Origin: Asaia bogorensis
GTDB taxonomy: Bacteria > Pseudomonadota > Alphaproteobacteria > CACIAM-22H2
Length of the DNA: 47,042 nucleotides
Direction of reading: 5' to 3'
Assembly: GCA_945901855.1 (NCBI GenBank)
Contig: CAMDLT010000031.1
Coordinates: 1-47,042 of the forward strand
Made by a program: the position numbers and the translations under genes. Every line of letters starts with the position of its first letter. The first letter of the stretch is position 1. Under the pieces are notes generated by a model that did not search any database, was not told the DNA's origin, and saw only the letters and a list, made by a program, of their open reading frames with translations. Below, in pieces: positions 28,518-37,972 of the stretch.

Positions 28518-30215
28518 TCAGCCTTCTTCTTCTTTTTCGTCCGTCGCCGGATCGCCGGGCGAGTCCGCGTCGGGATCTTCGAGGAAGTCGGTCGGCATCG
28601 ACGGCTGGTTTTCGAGCGACGGCGCGTCCTGGCCGTAGATCAGATCCGGCAGCCACGTTGCCAATTCCGGGAATTGGAACAGCAACGCCATGACCAAAAT
28701 CTGGATGCCCACGAACGGGATGATGCCCCTGTAGATGATCGGCGTGGTGATCGACGGCGGGGCGACGCCGCGCAGATAGAACAGCGCGAAGCCGAAGGGC
28801 GGCGTCAAGAACGAGGTCTGCAGATTGACGCCCATAAGCACGCCCAGCCAAACCGGATCGAAGCCCATTTGCAGCAGGATCGGCCCCGCGATCGGCACCG
28901 TGATGAAAATGATTTCGAACGTGTCGAGGAAGAAGCCCAGCGCGAACATCAGCGCCATCACGACGAACAAGGCGGCGTCCCTGCCGCCCGGCATGTTCGA
29001 CAGCGCGTCGTGCACCAGATATTCGCCGCCCAACCCGCGGAATACGAGGCTGAAGATCGACGCCCCGATCAGGATGACGAACACCATCGACGAAATCATC
29101 ATCGTCGAGCGCGACACCTCGGTCAGCACGCCGACATATTCGCGGCGCGACTGGCCGATCGCGAGCAGATAGAGACTGCCCACAATCAGCACGATCACCA
29201 GCGCCGTCAGCAAGCCCGTTGCGCCGTAAGCGTAGCCAATGGCGCCCAAGAACATAATGAACCCGATCCAGAACACCGCGAGTTGCCGTTCCAGCGTCAC
29301 GCGGTCTTCCGACGACGCCAGCCGGTCGGCGATCATCTTGACCACGGTCAGGAATACAGCGCCAAGCGAACCCACCGAGGCGGACTCGGTCGGCGTGGCA
29401 ACGCCGCCCAGGATCGAGCCCAGCACCGCAATGATCAGGAAGATCGGCGGCACCAAAGCGATGATGACGCGCCGCCCAAGGCCCGCGCGCTCTTCGGCGT
29501 TCATCTTGAGGGGCGGGCAGGATTCGGGATCGGAAACCGAGCGGTAGAAAACCCACGCGGCATACAGGAACGACAGCATCAGGCCCGGAATGAAGGCGCC
29601 CGCAAACAGATCGCCGACCGAAACCGAATCGGGCGAAAAATTGCCGAGCGAAAGCTGCGCTTGCTGGTTCGCGCCTTGCAGAATGTCGCCCAAGAAAATC
29701 AGCACGGTCGAGGGCGGAATGATCTGGCCGAGCGTGCCGGAGGCGCAGATCAAGCCCGTCGCGAGCTTGGGATCGTAGCCCGCGCGCATCATGGCGGGCA
29801 GCGACAAGAGCCCCATCGTGACCACCGTCGCGCCCACGATGCCCGTGGACGCCGCCAGCAGCGTGCCCACGATGACGACCGAATAGCCGAGCCCGCCGCG
29901 CACGCCGCCGAACAATTGGCCCATCGTGGTCAGCAGCACTTCGGCGATGCGGCTGCGCTCCAGCATCACGCCCATGAATACGAACAGCGGGACGGCGACC
30001 AGCACCTCGTTGTTCATCACGCCCCAAATGCGGGTCGGAATGGCGCTGAGGAAGTTGAGATCGAACGTGCCGAACAGCCAGCCGATGCCGCCGAAGGCGA
30101 GCGCGATGCCGCCCAGCGAAAACGCGACCGGATAGCCCAGCATCAGCAGACCGACGATCGTCGCGAACATCGCGATCGACAGCAATTCGCCGGTCAGGTG
30201 GCTTTCTGCGCCCAT
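28518..30215 (-). CDS. TRAP transporter large permease subunit (DctM-like)
   Basis: A 565-residue membrane protein of the TRAP large-permease family. It has the N-terminal YPVAFSLGGIALAFG, VPLFVFMGVMLE, GTLGQIIPPSTVLIFLGD and the second-half GFFLDTFEIIFITVPI and FLTPPFGFALFYLRGV. It is longer than classic DctM (about 425): extra sequence lies in the middle (about residues 225-350), and the C-terminus is a hydrophilic acidic tail ending EKEEEG. The larger size matches the mannitol/chloroaromatic-type group. It follows the small subunit gene by 37 bases. Confidence 0.92.
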   Translation of the reverse strand: MGAESHLTGELLSIAMFATIVGLLMLGYPVAFSLGGIALAFGGIGWLFGTFDLNFLSAIPTRIWGVMNNEVLVAVPLFVFMGVMLERSRIAEVLLTTMGQLFGGVRGGLGYSVVIVGTLLAASTGIVGATVVTMGLLSLPAMMRAGYDPKLATGLICASGTLGQIIPPSTVLIFLGDILQGANQQAQLSLGNFSPDSVSVGDLFAGAFIPGLMLSFLYAAWVFYRSVSDPESCPPLKMNAEERAGLGRRVIIALVPPIFLIIAVLGSILGGVATPTESASVGSLGAVFLTVVKMIADRLASSEDRVTLERQLAVFWIGFIMFLGAIGYAYGATGLLTALVIVLIVGSLYLLAIGQSRREYVGVLTEVSRSTMMISSMVFVILIGASIFSLVFRGLGGEYLVHDALSNMPGGRDAALFVVMALMFALGFFLDTFEIIFITVPIAGPILLQMGFDPVWLGVLMGVNLQTSFLTPPFGFALFYLRGVAPPSITTPIIYRGIIPFVGIQILVMALLFQFPELATWLPDLIYGQDAPSLENQPSMPTDFLEDPDADSPGDPATDEKEEEG

Positions 30216-30252
30216 GGGTATCGTCCTAAAAAGGCTGGAGTTCCAAAAACGA

Positions 30253-30789
30253 TCAGTGGCTGGTCTTGGGCGGCGCGTAGGCTTGATTGCCGTTCAAAAA
30301 CAGCACCGCGCGCGCCACGGTCGCAAACCCCTGGGCGCCGACCAGCACGCAAAACGCCACGAGCGCGCTTTTCAGCAGCCATACATTGGGGATGCCGTCG
30401 GGCTGCTGCGAGCGCTCGTCGCCGACATAGGCCGTGAGGAAAAACGGCCAGGCTTTGTCGAGCATGATCCACAAGAACGGCAGCATGAAAAAGAACGTGC
30501 CGAAAATTTCGACCTTGGCCTGGTTGCGCGGCTCCATGCGCGAATAGAAAATATCGACGCGCACATGGCCGCCATGCAGCAGCGTGTAGCCCGCCCCGAC
30601 CAGAAAGACGATCGCGTGCTGCCACACATAGGCTTCCTGCATCCAAATGAAGCCGCTGTCGAGCGCGTAGCGAAAATAGACGGTGGCGAAACACGTCACG
30701 ACCGTGCCGAGCGTCATCCACGCCACGACCTTGCCGATCAGCGTGTTGGTCGCGTCCACGATGCGGATATAGGTTTCGAGAATGCCCAT
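30253..30789 (-). CDS. TRAP transporter small permease subunit (DctQ-like)
   Basis: A 178-residue protein with four membrane helices from the ATG at 30789. FRYALDSGFIWMQEAYVWQHAIVF and LLHGGHVRVDIFYSRM are the conserved DctQ signature. It partners the large permease encoded downstream and the Tat-exported binding protein whose gene converges on them. The frame is open upstream to 30888, but that part has no family similarity. Confidence 0.9.
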   Translation of the reverse strand: MGILETYIRIVDATNTLIGKVVAWMTLGTVVTCFATVYFRYALDSGFIWMQEAYVWQHAIVFLVGAGYTLLHGGHVRVDIFYSRMEPRNQAKVEIFGTFFFMLPFLWIMLDKAWPFFLTAYVGDERSQQPDGIPNVWLLKSALVAFCVLVGAQGFATVARAVLFLNGNQAYAPPKTSH

Positions 30790-30873
30790 CGATGTCGTGC
30801 TCCGCCCTGTTCGACGTCCATTTTCCGGGCCGCATTTTCGCGTGACACCGGATGCCCGAGCGCCCGAAAGAAA

Positions 30874-30903
30874 AAGGCGCTCTGGCAACGACCAGAGCGC
30901 CTT
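30874..30903 (-). terminator. intrinsic terminator after bioY
   Basis: A 12-bp stem (AAGGCGCTCTGG with CCAGAGCGCCTT) with a 6-base loop. Read on the minus strand it is followed by a T-rich run, so it ends the bioY transcript and insulates dctQM from it. Confidence 0.85.
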
Positions 30904-30942
30904 ATAGCAGCGCGCCCGAATGTATCAAGACAAAATCGTGCC

Positions 30943-31530
30943 CTATTTTACCCCGGTCACACGCGAAAACCGCGTGCCGGCCGCAATCAAGGCTACGGCC
31001 AACGCCGCCTTCACGACCGCGCCTGCGACAAACGGTGCGAGCCCGAACGCGACCGCCTTGTCGAACCCGACAAACGTCGCAAGCCACGCGACGCCCGGCA
31101 CGAACAGCAGGGCCGAACCCACGACCATCGCGGCGGCGGTCCCGGCGAGGCTGCGGCCCCAGCCGCGCTCCGCCATCCAGCCCATCGCACCCGCGACCAG
31201 CACAAAACCGAACAGGAACCCGCCGGTGGGGCCAGCCATATAGGCAAGGCCGATGCCCTTTTCGGGCGTGCCCGCAAACACCGGCAAGCCAACGGCCCCT
31301 TGGACCAAATACAGCGCCACAGTGGCAACGCCCATCCGCGTGCCATAGGCAAAACCGATCAGCAGCACGACCATCGACTGCATGGTCATGGGCACGGGCC
31401 ACATCGGCACCTGCACTTTGGCCGAAGCCCACAGCAAGGCCGAGCCGAGCACGGCCAATGCCGCCATGCGCACGAAGTTGCGCTGGCCCGCAGGCCACAA
31501 CGCGTCGATCAATGTCGGATGGGTGTTCAT
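30943..31530 (-). CDS. bioY: biotin transporter BioY
   Basis: BioY is the substrate-binding membrane component of biotin ECF transporters. The 195-residue protein has about six helices with the signatures KVQVPMWPVPMTMQSM and YLVQGAVGLPVFAG, followed by GPTGGFLFGFVLVA. No bioM or bioN genes are adjacent, so it either uses a shared ECF module or works alone, as described for some BioY proteins. The ATG at 31530 follows GGAGAGACGCCCC. It starts 58 bases after the parC stop. Confidence 0.93.
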   Translation of the reverse strand: MNTHPTLIDALWPAGQRNFVRMAALAVLGSALLWASAKVQVPMWPVPMTMQSMVVLLIGFAYGTRMGVATVALYLVQGAVGLPVFAGTPEKGIGLAYMAGPTGGFLFGFVLVAGAMGWMAERGWGRSLAGTAAAMVVGSALLFVPGVAWLATFVGFDKAVAFGLAPFVAGAVVKAALAVALIAAGTRFSRVTGVK

Positions 31531-31588
31531 GGGGCGTCTCTCCAATGTTTGAACGCAAGGCTTAGCGCGCGGACCGGCCCGGCGCAAG

Positions 31589-33805
31589 CTACCCGAAGCG
31601 GAAACCCTTGGGCGGCAACAGCCCGGCCTGGGCGCGTTTGCCGAGCCAGTTTTTGGGCGCGTTTTCGCGCTCGTCCGAGCGCGCGAAACCCGTGGGCCAG
31701 CCCTTGGCGAGCGCGAAGGTGCGGATCTGATAGAGCCCGCCGCCGTGCGCGTATTGCTGCAAAATCACGCCGCGCCCGCGTTCCATTTCGGGCAATTCGG
31801 AAAGCGCGAACAGCAACAGCTTTTTGTTGGTGCCCTGCACCGCCAGCGTATCGCCTTCGACCGCACACATGGCGCGCGCTTCCGCGCCCTCGCCAAGATT
31901 GAGCACTTGCTTGCCCTGGCGCGTCTGGGCGACGCACGCGGCCTCGGGCACGACAAAGCCGCGCCCGTCGCTGGAGGCCACCACCAGCTTGCGGTCGGGC
32001 TTGTGGATGAACACGTTGATCACGTCGACTTCGTTCGACAGTTCGAGCGTGACCTTCAAGGGTTCGCCGTCGCCGCGCCCGCGCGGCAGCTTGTCGCAAC
32101 CGAGCGTGTAGAAGCGCCCGTTGGTGGCGAGCACCATGAGCTTTTCGGTCGACTGCGTGCGGATGACGTAGCCTTCCTTGTCGCCGTCCTTGTAGCGGAT
32201 CTCGCGCGCGGCCGTTTCGTCGAGATGGCCCTTGAACGCGCGGACCCAGCCCTTGTCGGAGCACACGACGGTCAGATCCTCGCGCTCGATCAAGGCATCG
32301 ACCGGCACGATCAGGTCGGCAGGCGCGTCGGCCACTTCGGTGCGCCGTTTGCCCAAGGGCGTGCGCGGACCGAACTTGGTCTTGATGCCTTGCACCTCGT
32401 CCGCGATCGTCGCCCAGCGTTTGTCGTCGCTCTTGAGCAGGCCTTCGAGCTCTTTCTTTTCCTTGGTCAGCGCGTCGTTTTCCTTGCGGATTTCGAATTC
32501 TTCGAGCTTGCGCAACGAGCGCAGCCGCATGTTCAAGATGGCTTCGGCCTGCGTTTCCGTCAGGTCCCACTTCTTGATCATGATGGGCTTGGGCTCGTCT
32601 TCGTTGCGGATGATCTTGATCACCGCATCGATGTTCAGATACGCCACCAGCAGGCCGCCCAGAATGTCGAGCCGCTTGGCGATCTGATCCAGGCGATGGG
32701 CCGAGCGGCGCTTCAGCACCACTTGGCGATGGTCGAGATAGGCCTGCAGTACTTCCTTCAGGTTCATGACGCGCGGCGCGTTGGCGCCGTCGAGCACGTT
32801 CATGTTGAGCGCGAAGCGCGTCTCGAGTTCGGTGTTGCGGAACAGCGATTCCATCAAAAGCTTCGCATCGACCAGCTTGGTCTTGGGTTCCAGCACCACG
32901 CGCACGTTTTCGTCGGACTCGTCGCGCACGTCGGCCAGCAGCATCAAGCGCTTGGCGTGCAGCAATTCGGCGATCTTTTCGATCAGCTTCGATTTCTGCA
33001 CCTGGTAGGGAATTTCGGTCACGACGATCTGCCACATGCCGCGCGGCAATTCTTCGACCGCCCATTTGGCGCGCACGCGCATGCTGCCGCGGCCGGTTTC
33101 GTAGGCCGCAACCAGCGTCTCGCGGCTTTCGACCAGAATGCCGCCGGTCGGGAAATCGGGGCCGGGCATCAGGTCGACGAGCGTCGCCACGCGCGCATTG
33201 GGCGTTTTGATGAGATGCAGCAGCGCGTTGCAGATTTCGACGATATTGTGCGGCGGAATATTGGTTGCCATGCCGACGGCAATCCCGGCCGCCCCGTTCG
33301 CCAGCAGATTGGGGAAGGCCGCGGGAAGGACCAGCGGTTCTTCGCCTTCGCCGTCGTAGGTCGCGCGAAAATCGACGGCGTTTTCGTCGAGGCCGCGCAG
33401 CAATTCGGCGGCAACTTCCGTCAGGCGCGCCTCGGTGTAGCGCATCGCCGCAGCGTTGTCGCCGTCGATATTGCCAAAATTGCCCTGCCCGTCGACGAGC
33501 GGATAGCGCTGCGCAAAATCCTGCGCCAAGCGCACCAGCGCATCATAAACCGACTGGTCGCCATGCGGATGGTATTTGCCGATCACGTCGCCGACTACGC
33601 GCGCGCACTTCTTGAAACCCGATGCCGGATCGAGCTTGAGCTGCTGCATGGCCCACAGCAGCCGGCGATGCACGGGCTTCAAGCCGTCGCGCACGTCGGG
33701 CAACGAGCGCGACATGATGGTGGAGAGTGCGTACGCCAGATAGCGTTCGCCCAACGCATCTTTCAAATCGACCGGGCGGATGTCGGCAGCAAAACTGGAC
33801 GTCAT
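31589..33805 (-). CDS. parC: DNA topoisomerase IV subunit A
   Basis: ParC is the breakage-reunion subunit of topoisomerase IV, which separates linked daughter chromosomes. The 738-residue protein begins with a GyrA/ParC-type winged-helix domain; the catalytic tyrosine is Y123 in [11 protein letters not shown]. The C-terminal beta-pinwheel is short, as in ParC rather than GyrA. In the quinolone-contact helix ([14 protein letters not shown]) Gln84 stands where E. coli ParC has Ser80 and Asp88 where it has Glu84. It is 18 bases downstream of recO. parE is not in the window. Confidence 0.94.
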   Translation of the reverse strand: MTSSFAADIRPVDLKDALGERYLAYALSTIMSRSLPDVRDGLKPVHRRLLWAMQQLKLDPASGFKKCARVVGDVIGKYHPHGDQSVYDALVRLAQDFAQRYPLVDGQGNFGNIDGDNAAAMRYTEARLTEVAAELLRGLDENAVDFRATYDGEGEEPLVLPAAFPNLLANGAAGIAVGMATNIPPHNIVEICNALLHLIKTPNARVATLVDLMPGPDFPTGGILVESRETLVAAYETGRGSMRVRAKWAVEELPRGMWQIVVTEIPYQVQKSKLIEKIAELLHAKRLMLLADVRDESDENVRVVLEPKTKLVDAKLLMESLFRNTELETRFALNMNVLDGANAPRVMNLKEVLQAYLDHRQVVLKRRSAHRLDQIAKRLDILGGLLVAYLNIDAVIKIIRNEDEPKPIMIKKWDLTETQAEAILNMRLRSLRKLEEFEIRKENDALTKEKKELEGLLKSDDKRWATIADEVQGIKTKFGPRTPLGKRRTEVADAPADLIVPVDALIEREDLTVVCSDKGWVRAFKGHLDETAAREIRYKDGDKEGYVIRTQSTEKLMVLATNGRFYTLGCDKLPRGRGDGEPLKVTLELSNEVDVINVFIHKPDRKLVVASSDGRGFVVPEAACVAQTRQGKQVLNLGEGAEARAMCAVEGDTLAVQGTNKKLLLFALSELPEMERGRGVILQQYAHGGGLYQIRTFALAKGWPTGFARSDERENAPKNWLGKRAQAGLLPPKGFRFG

Positions 33806-33823
33806 GGCAGGGCTGTCTCGCTT

Positions 33824-34549
33824 CTAATCTCGAACTTGTTTGCGCCAGCGCTCATAGAGCCGGACTCGGGCGCGCGGCAAGTCCTGCCCGTGGGGGGCCA
33901 AGGCGTAGCGCTGCAAAAAATGGCCGGCGATCTCGAGACCGGCGATCAAATCCGCCGGACTTGCCGCTGCCTCGACCCGCAAAAATGCAGGCAGTTTGAA
34001 GAGCTTGGCCTCGAATTCGGCGCCCGCCTCCGCCGACACGGCGCGCCCCGTGCGCGGGCTTACGTAAATCAGGTTCGCCGTCCCGCCCGTGGCCGCGCAC
34101 CGCGCCAAATCGAGGCCGAATCCAAGCTCCGACAGGCACCGGCATTCCCAGCGCACATAGCCTGCGGCCCAGTTTTCGGTCTCGAGCGCGTCGATCAAAC
34201 CGATCGTGGCGGCATAGAGGCCGTCATGCGCCTCGCGCTCGGGGAGCACCAGATCGAGCAAAGCGGCGGCGGCCGAGAGCGCTTCCAGCCGCCCCGGCTC
34301 GTCGAGCAGCAAGGCGCCCACCGTGCGCGCAAGTTCGCAATTGTAGTTCCCCAAATGCTCAGGCAAGCGCGCGCGCCAGGTCGCATGTACGACATTGCCA
34401 AGTTCGAACAGGGCCGCGCCGCGCCCATGCCCGCCGCCGCGCGCCAGCCCCAGATGGCGCCCGTGCGTGGCAGTAAACAGCGTGATTACCGCCGCATGCT
34501 CGCCATGCGGCCGTCGCCCCAGCACGATGCCGTCGTCAGCCCATTCCAT
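33824..34549 (-). CDS. recO: DNA repair protein RecO
   Basis: RecO loads RecA onto SSB-coated DNA together with RecR. The 241-residue protein has the N-terminal OB-fold start MEWADDGIVLGRRPHGEHAAV, the loop RGGGHGRGAALFELGN, and the helical C-terminal part with FLRVEAAASPADLIAGLEIAG. AAGGA overlaps the region just before the ATG. It is directly upstream of parC. A diverged piece of a second recO lies in the scar to its right. Confidence 0.92.
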   Translation of the reverse strand: MEWADDGIVLGRRPHGEHAAVITLFTATHGRHLGLARGGGHGRGAALFELGNVVHATWRARLPEHLGNYNCELARTVGALLLDEPGRLEALSAAAALLDLVLPEREAHDGLYAATIGLIDALETENWAAGYVRWECRCLSELGFGLDLARCAATGGTANLIYVSPRTGRAVSAEAGAEFEAKLFKLPAFLRVEAAASPADLIAGLEIAGHFLQRYALAPHGQDLPRARVRLYERWRKQVRD

Positions 34550-34613
34550 TCCTTAGACATGGGCCGATTCGCGCGCGTTTGCAAAACGCCGCCGCCTCCG
34601 CTATCCCCACCGC

Positions 34614-34715
34614 ATGCCCAAGGGACTCTCCATGCAGGCAGCACCGATGGGGTTGCTTGCCGCGTTTGTCGGTTTGGCAAGCTCGATCGCGGTCATCCTG
34701 CAAGGGCTTGCGGCC
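34614..34715 (+). pseudogene. truncated 5' end of a benE-like gene
   Basis: Starting at the ATG at 34614 the frame reads MPKGLSMQAAP and then MGLLAAFVGLASSIAVILQG, the first 34 residues of a BenE-type carrier, before the similarity stops. The intact benE starts MFKDFSTQAMT and MGLLAAFVGFASSFAVILQG. By eye 66 of 69 bases are identical between 34647-34715 and 38189-38257, whereas the 33 bases before that block are clearly diverged. The fragment lies 64 bases from recO, pointing away from it. The similarity continues into a recO-like fragment at a shared GGCGCG. Confidence 0.85.
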
Positions 34716-34875
34716 AATACGGCGCGCCTCGCGCTCGGGCAGCGCAAGTTCGAGCAGCGAGGTCGCGGCCGACAACGCATCGAGCTTGTTGGCATCGTCG
34801 GGCAGCAAAGCGCCCACCGTATGCGCGAGCTCGCCGTTACAATTGCCTAGATGTTAGGGCAGCGGCGCACGCCCC
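34716..34875 (-). pseudogene. internal fragment of a second, diverged recO
   Basis: Read on the minus strand this gives GELAHTVGALLPDDANKLDA and LSAATSLLELALPEREAR, which aligns with CELARTVGALLLDEPGRLEA and LSAAAALLDLVLPEREAH of the intact RecO (about residues 60-107). DNA similarity is obvious but well below that of a recent duplication, so it looks like a recO from another strain or species. It has neither the 5' nor the 3' end of the gene and no usable start. Confidence 0.83.
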
Positions 34876-34920
34876 ATCCTCGGGACGGGATTGCCTACGA
34901 AACCCGTCCCGAAGCTTCGC

Positions 34921-35487
34921 TCAGCTGCCGGTATAGGGCAGCGAGGAATGATGGACCACGATGCGGAGCCTGCCCGAATCGTCTTTCACGAACATCCAGG
35001 TCTTATCGACTGTCGTGACCTTGCCGTCCTTGCCGGTAATGTTCACGTTGCCCATGGTCGCTGCGGAATCGCCGGCGATAAAGATCGCGCTGTTGGCAAC
35101 GTCGCATTTGGTCCAGCCCTTTAGGGCAAAACCGGTATCTGCCGGGAAGGCGCGGTCGTCGCCGACAAAGTAGGCGAGCGCACCGGCGCGCGTCGTGCGG
35201 AAGGTCTGCGGCGCCACGGTAAGCGTCGGCTTAAAGAGGACCGTACCCATCTGGTAGCCATACGCTGCATCGATCACGCGCTCGGCAAGTGCTTTCGCAG
35301 CAGCCCTGCCCTGGGTCTCCCCGGCCTTGCCGATATCGACGAGCGCGGCACACCAAGCTTTTTGCGCGGCAAGCACTTCCGCCTCGGCAATGCTTCGGTT
35401 GACAGTCGCCGTTTGGGCGCTTGCTTGGCCGACGGAGTAGACGGCTGCGAGCACGGCAGTGGCGAGAAGAGAGTGGCGGTTGAACAT
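34921..35487 (-). CDS. secreted SnoaL/DUF4440-like protein of unknown function
   Basis: A 188-residue protein with an N-terminal signal peptide (MFNRHSLLATAVLAAVYSVG, cleaved after about residue 25, ASA-QT). The mature part has a helical AEVLAAQKAWCAALVDIG stretch and then beta-rich ALAYFVGDD, TTMGNVxITGKDGKVTTVDKTWMFVKD-like sequence and LRIVVHHSSLP. This pattern suits a SnoaL-like fold (database entries for relatives are sometimes named phosphoribosyl-AMP cyclohydrolase, which I do not accept). No function is assigned. The ATG at 35487 follows GGAGCT. It is divergent from the kinase gene, sharing 140 bases of upstream DNA. Confidence 0.75.
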   Translation of the reverse strand: MFNRHSLLATAVLAAVYSVGQASAQTATVNRSIAEAEVLAAQKAWCAALVDIGKAGETQGRAAAKALAERVIDAAYGYQMGTVLFKPTLTVAPQTFRTTRAGALAYFVGDDRAFPADTGFALKGWTKCDVANSAIFIAGDSAATMGNVNITGKDGKVTTVDKTWMFVKDDSGRLRIVVHHSSLPYTGS

Positions 35488-35627
35488 GGCAGCTCCAGGT
35501 TGGGGTTTGGGTTCGTACTTTGCGTCGTGTCGAACTTGCGTTCGTCGCACAGGCCTTATCTAATGGCGGCGGCTGACGCTGCCTTGAACGGCAAATTATG
35601 GACGCCTGACATCAAGATGAACGCGCG

Positions 35628-37268
35628 ATGAACGAGCTTCAAAGCCCAAGCCCTTCGGGCACATTCCGGCGGCGGATAACGATGGCCTTGGCAGCGCTTG
35701 CCGCCATTGCATTCCTGCAAGGGGGTTTCGCCGTCTGGGCCGTAGGGTTGGCGGAGCATCACGTCCTGCGCGGGCGGGTCGCGGCAGACATAAAGCAGAG
35801 CTTCACTGATTTATGGCTGGACAATCAGAAGTTGTTAAATTTTGCGATGCAAAAGCAATCCGGCGCCATCGCGGTGCCAAACCGGCACGACGAGATCCTC
35901 GAACGCATGCGCAAGACGCTCGACCGGCTTGACGCACTAGCTGCGCAGGCCAGCTTGCTCGACGACGGAATTCCGGCCCGCCAAAGGCAGGCGGAACGAC
36001 GGACCGCATTGACAATCCTGTCCGCGAGCGTCGAACATCTGGCTGGCAGCCTCGCGGGTTTGAACCAACCTTATTCGGCACTCGACGCGACGTCTGCATG
36101 GCGCATCGCCAACGATCTGTTCGACAATGCCGACGGGCGCGACCTTCGATCGCTGCTGGCTGAAAGCCTTGCGCGCGAGCAAGTCTCCCTCGACGAAAAG
36201 CGAGCCGACACGGACCAGGCGCTGGCATGGCTTCGAAGGCTCTGGATCGGGACCACCGCCGCTCTCATCGTCACCGCACTTGTTCTCGCGGCTGCCTTTG
36301 CGCGCGCCTTGCGCAAACCCCTCACCGCGCTGGCCGAGGGCGCCGAAGCCTTGCGAGACGGCCGACTCTCACACCGAATATCCCTGGATATTTCTGGCGA
36401 GTTCGGCGCGGTCGCGCGGAGCATGAATGCCATGGCGGCGGAGCTGTCGGCCCGCCGCACGCGCGAGCGCGAAGCGCGCGAGATTCTCGAAGATCGAGTC
36501 GCGCGTCGCACGGCCGAACTCACGGTCGCACTTGCCTCGCAAAACGACGCAGAGGCGCGGCGGCGCCAGCTCTTTGCTGACATCAGCCATGAATTGCGCA
36601 CGCCAACGACGGCTATTCGCGGCGAGGCGCAGATCGCGCTCCGCGGTGGCGCGAAACCGGCGAGCGAATATCGAGAATCTCTGCAACGCGTCGAAGTCTA
36701 CTCCCGGCAACTCGGTGCGAGCATCGACGATCTACTGACGATGGCACGCAGCGACATCGATGCTCTTTCGTTGCGCAAGGTTCCCGTAGACATAGACGAT
36801 GTGCTCGAAGAGGTGTTTTGGCTCGGACGGGCACTGGCGTTTGCGCGCGGAATCGAGCTAACGAGGGAACCGTGGCCAACCGGACTGACGATGCTCGGCG
36901 ACGCGGAACGGCTGAAGCAGCTGCTGCTCGTTCTAGTAGACAATGCCGTCCGATACTCCCGGCCGGGCGGAACCGTGACTCTTTCGGCATGCCGTACCGA
37001 CCACAATGCGCCATGGTCCGTACTGACCGTCAGCGACGCCGGAATTGGCATTGACGAGAGCGAGTTGAGTAAAGTCTTCGATCGCGGCCATCGCGCGCCC
37101 AATGCCAAGATGCACTGCTCGGACGGAAGCGGCCTTGGTCTGCCGATCGCTCGGGTCCTTGCGCGGGGCCACGGCGGCGACATAGTGCTGAAAAGCGGCC
37201 TGAACTGCGGCACTTCCGCGATCGTGTCGCTGCCCCTTATGATCGCGCAGGACGGACATCCCGCATGA
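35628..37268 (+). CDS. membrane sensor histidine kinase with HAMP domain
   Basis: A 546-residue kinase with a first membrane helix at about 17-40, a periplasmic helical region to about 203, a second helix at about 205-226 and a HAMP domain to about 275. The HisKA H-box has H321 in FADISHELRTPTTAI; the ATPase has VLVDNAVRYSRPGG, DAGIGIDE and GSGLGLPIARVL. It overlaps the response regulator gene by ATGA, so the pair forms a two-component system. The divergent secreted-protein gene is a candidate target. The signal is not known. Confidence 0.92.
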   Translation: MNELQSPSPSGTFRRRITMALAALAAIAFLQGGFAVWAVGLAEHHVLRGRVAADIKQSFTDLWLDNQKLLNFAMQKQSGAIAVPNRHDEILERMRKTLDRLDALAAQASLLDDGIPARQRQAERRTALTILSASVEHLAGSLAGLNQPYSALDATSAWRIANDLFDNADGRDLRSLLAESLAREQVSLDEKRADTDQALAWLRRLWIGTTAALIVTALVLAAAFARALRKPLTALAEGAEALRDGRLSHRISLDISGEFGAVARSMNAMAAELSARRTREREAREILEDRVARRTAELTVALASQNDAEARRRQLFADISHELRTPTTAIRGEAQIALRGGAKPASEYRESLQRVEVYSRQLGASIDDLLTMARSDIDALSLRKVPVDIDDVLEEVFWLGRALAFARGIELTREPWPTGLTMLGDAERLKQLLLVLVDNAVRYSRPGGTVTLSACRTDHNAPWSVLTVSDAGIGIDESELSKVFDRGHRAPNAKMHCSDGSGLGLPIARVLARGHGGDIVLKSGLNCGTSAIVSLPLMIAQDGHPA

Positions 37269-37972
37269 AAATTCTTCTGATCGAAGACGATCGCAGGATT
37301 GCCGACTTTCTTCAGCGGGGACTAAGCGCCGAGAGCATGTCCGTTCGCGTCGCGTATTCGGGTCGCGATGGAATTACCTTGGCACACGAAGCATGGCAGA
37401 GCTTCAAATCCGACGGCGAGAACACAATACTTGTCCTCGATCTGATGCTTCCGGACATTAGCGGCCTTGACGTTTGCCAAACGTTGCGCGCCCAAAACAT
37501 CCAACTTCCGATTCTTATGCTGACCGCCATGTCGACCGTAGAGGATCGGATTGTCGGTCTGCGACTTGGCGCAGACGATTATTTGGGCAAACCGTTCGAT
37601 TTCGACGAATTGCTGGCAAGACTCGAGGCGCTTGGTCGGCGCGGCCGCGAGTTCAAAAGGCCTGCGGCGACGATACTGCGCGTTGCCGACCTACAACTTG
37701 ACCGCTCAGCCATGAAGGTGAGCCGCGCCGGGCGGCCCATTTCCCTGACGGCCAAGGAATTGGCACTTCTCGAACTTTTGATGAGTTCGCCGGGCAGACT
37801 TTTCAGCAGAGAACGAATCCTGTCGAACATATGGGGTTTGAACGAAGATCCTCTGACGAACGTCGTCGATGTCTATATTGGCCGCCTGCGCAGCAAAATC
37901 GACGAAGGACATGCGATCCGCCTTTTCAAGACCCAGAGGGGGCTTGGGTATCGGCTCGAAGCCGAGGAGTAG
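37265..37972 (+). CDS. OmpR/PhoB-family response regulator
   Basis: A 235-residue two-domain regulator. The receiver has D9/D10, the phospho-acceptor D59 in LVLDLMLPD, T87 in MLTAMS and K109 in LGKPFDFDELL. The C-terminal winged helix shows SLTAKELALLELLMSSPG, FSRERILSNIWGLNEDPLTN and a final RGLGYRLE. Its start overlaps the cognate kinase stop. It is followed, after 183 bases, by benE, which may be part of its regulon. Confidence 0.93.
   Translation: MKILLIEDDRRIADFLQRGLSAESMSVRVAYSGRDGITLAHEAWQSFKSDGENTILVLDLMLPDISGLDVCQTLRAQNIQLPILMLTAMSTVEDRIVGLRLGADDYLGKPFDFDELLARLEALGRRGREFKRPAATILRVADLQLDRSAMKVSRAGRPISLTAKELALLELLMSSPGRLFSRERILSNIWGLNEDPLTNVVDVYIGRLRSKIDEGHAIRLFKTQRGLGYRLEAEE

Larger units (their letters stand above)
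34550..34920. other. gene-free stretch made of gene remnants
   Basis: No intact gene is supported here. The first 64 bases are ordinary upstream sequence of recO. Bases 34614-34715 are a truncated benE-like start and 34716-34875 a recO-like fragment in the opposite direction. Bases 34881-34911 hold an inverted repeat (CGGGACGGG with CCCGTCCCG, 13-base loop) without a T run, which may end the leftward transcript of the secreted-protein gene. Short open frames across this stretch are by-products. Confidence 0.75.

Noticed and set aside
34579..34857. Short open frames (about 90 residues, both strands) next to recO
   Set aside because: They read through the junction of the benE and recO remnants and have no independent family match.
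34921..35487. Phosphoribosyl-AMP cyclohydrolase (HisI)
   Set aside because: Relatives seem to carry that name, but this is a secreted protein without the HisI metal-binding cysteine motifs.
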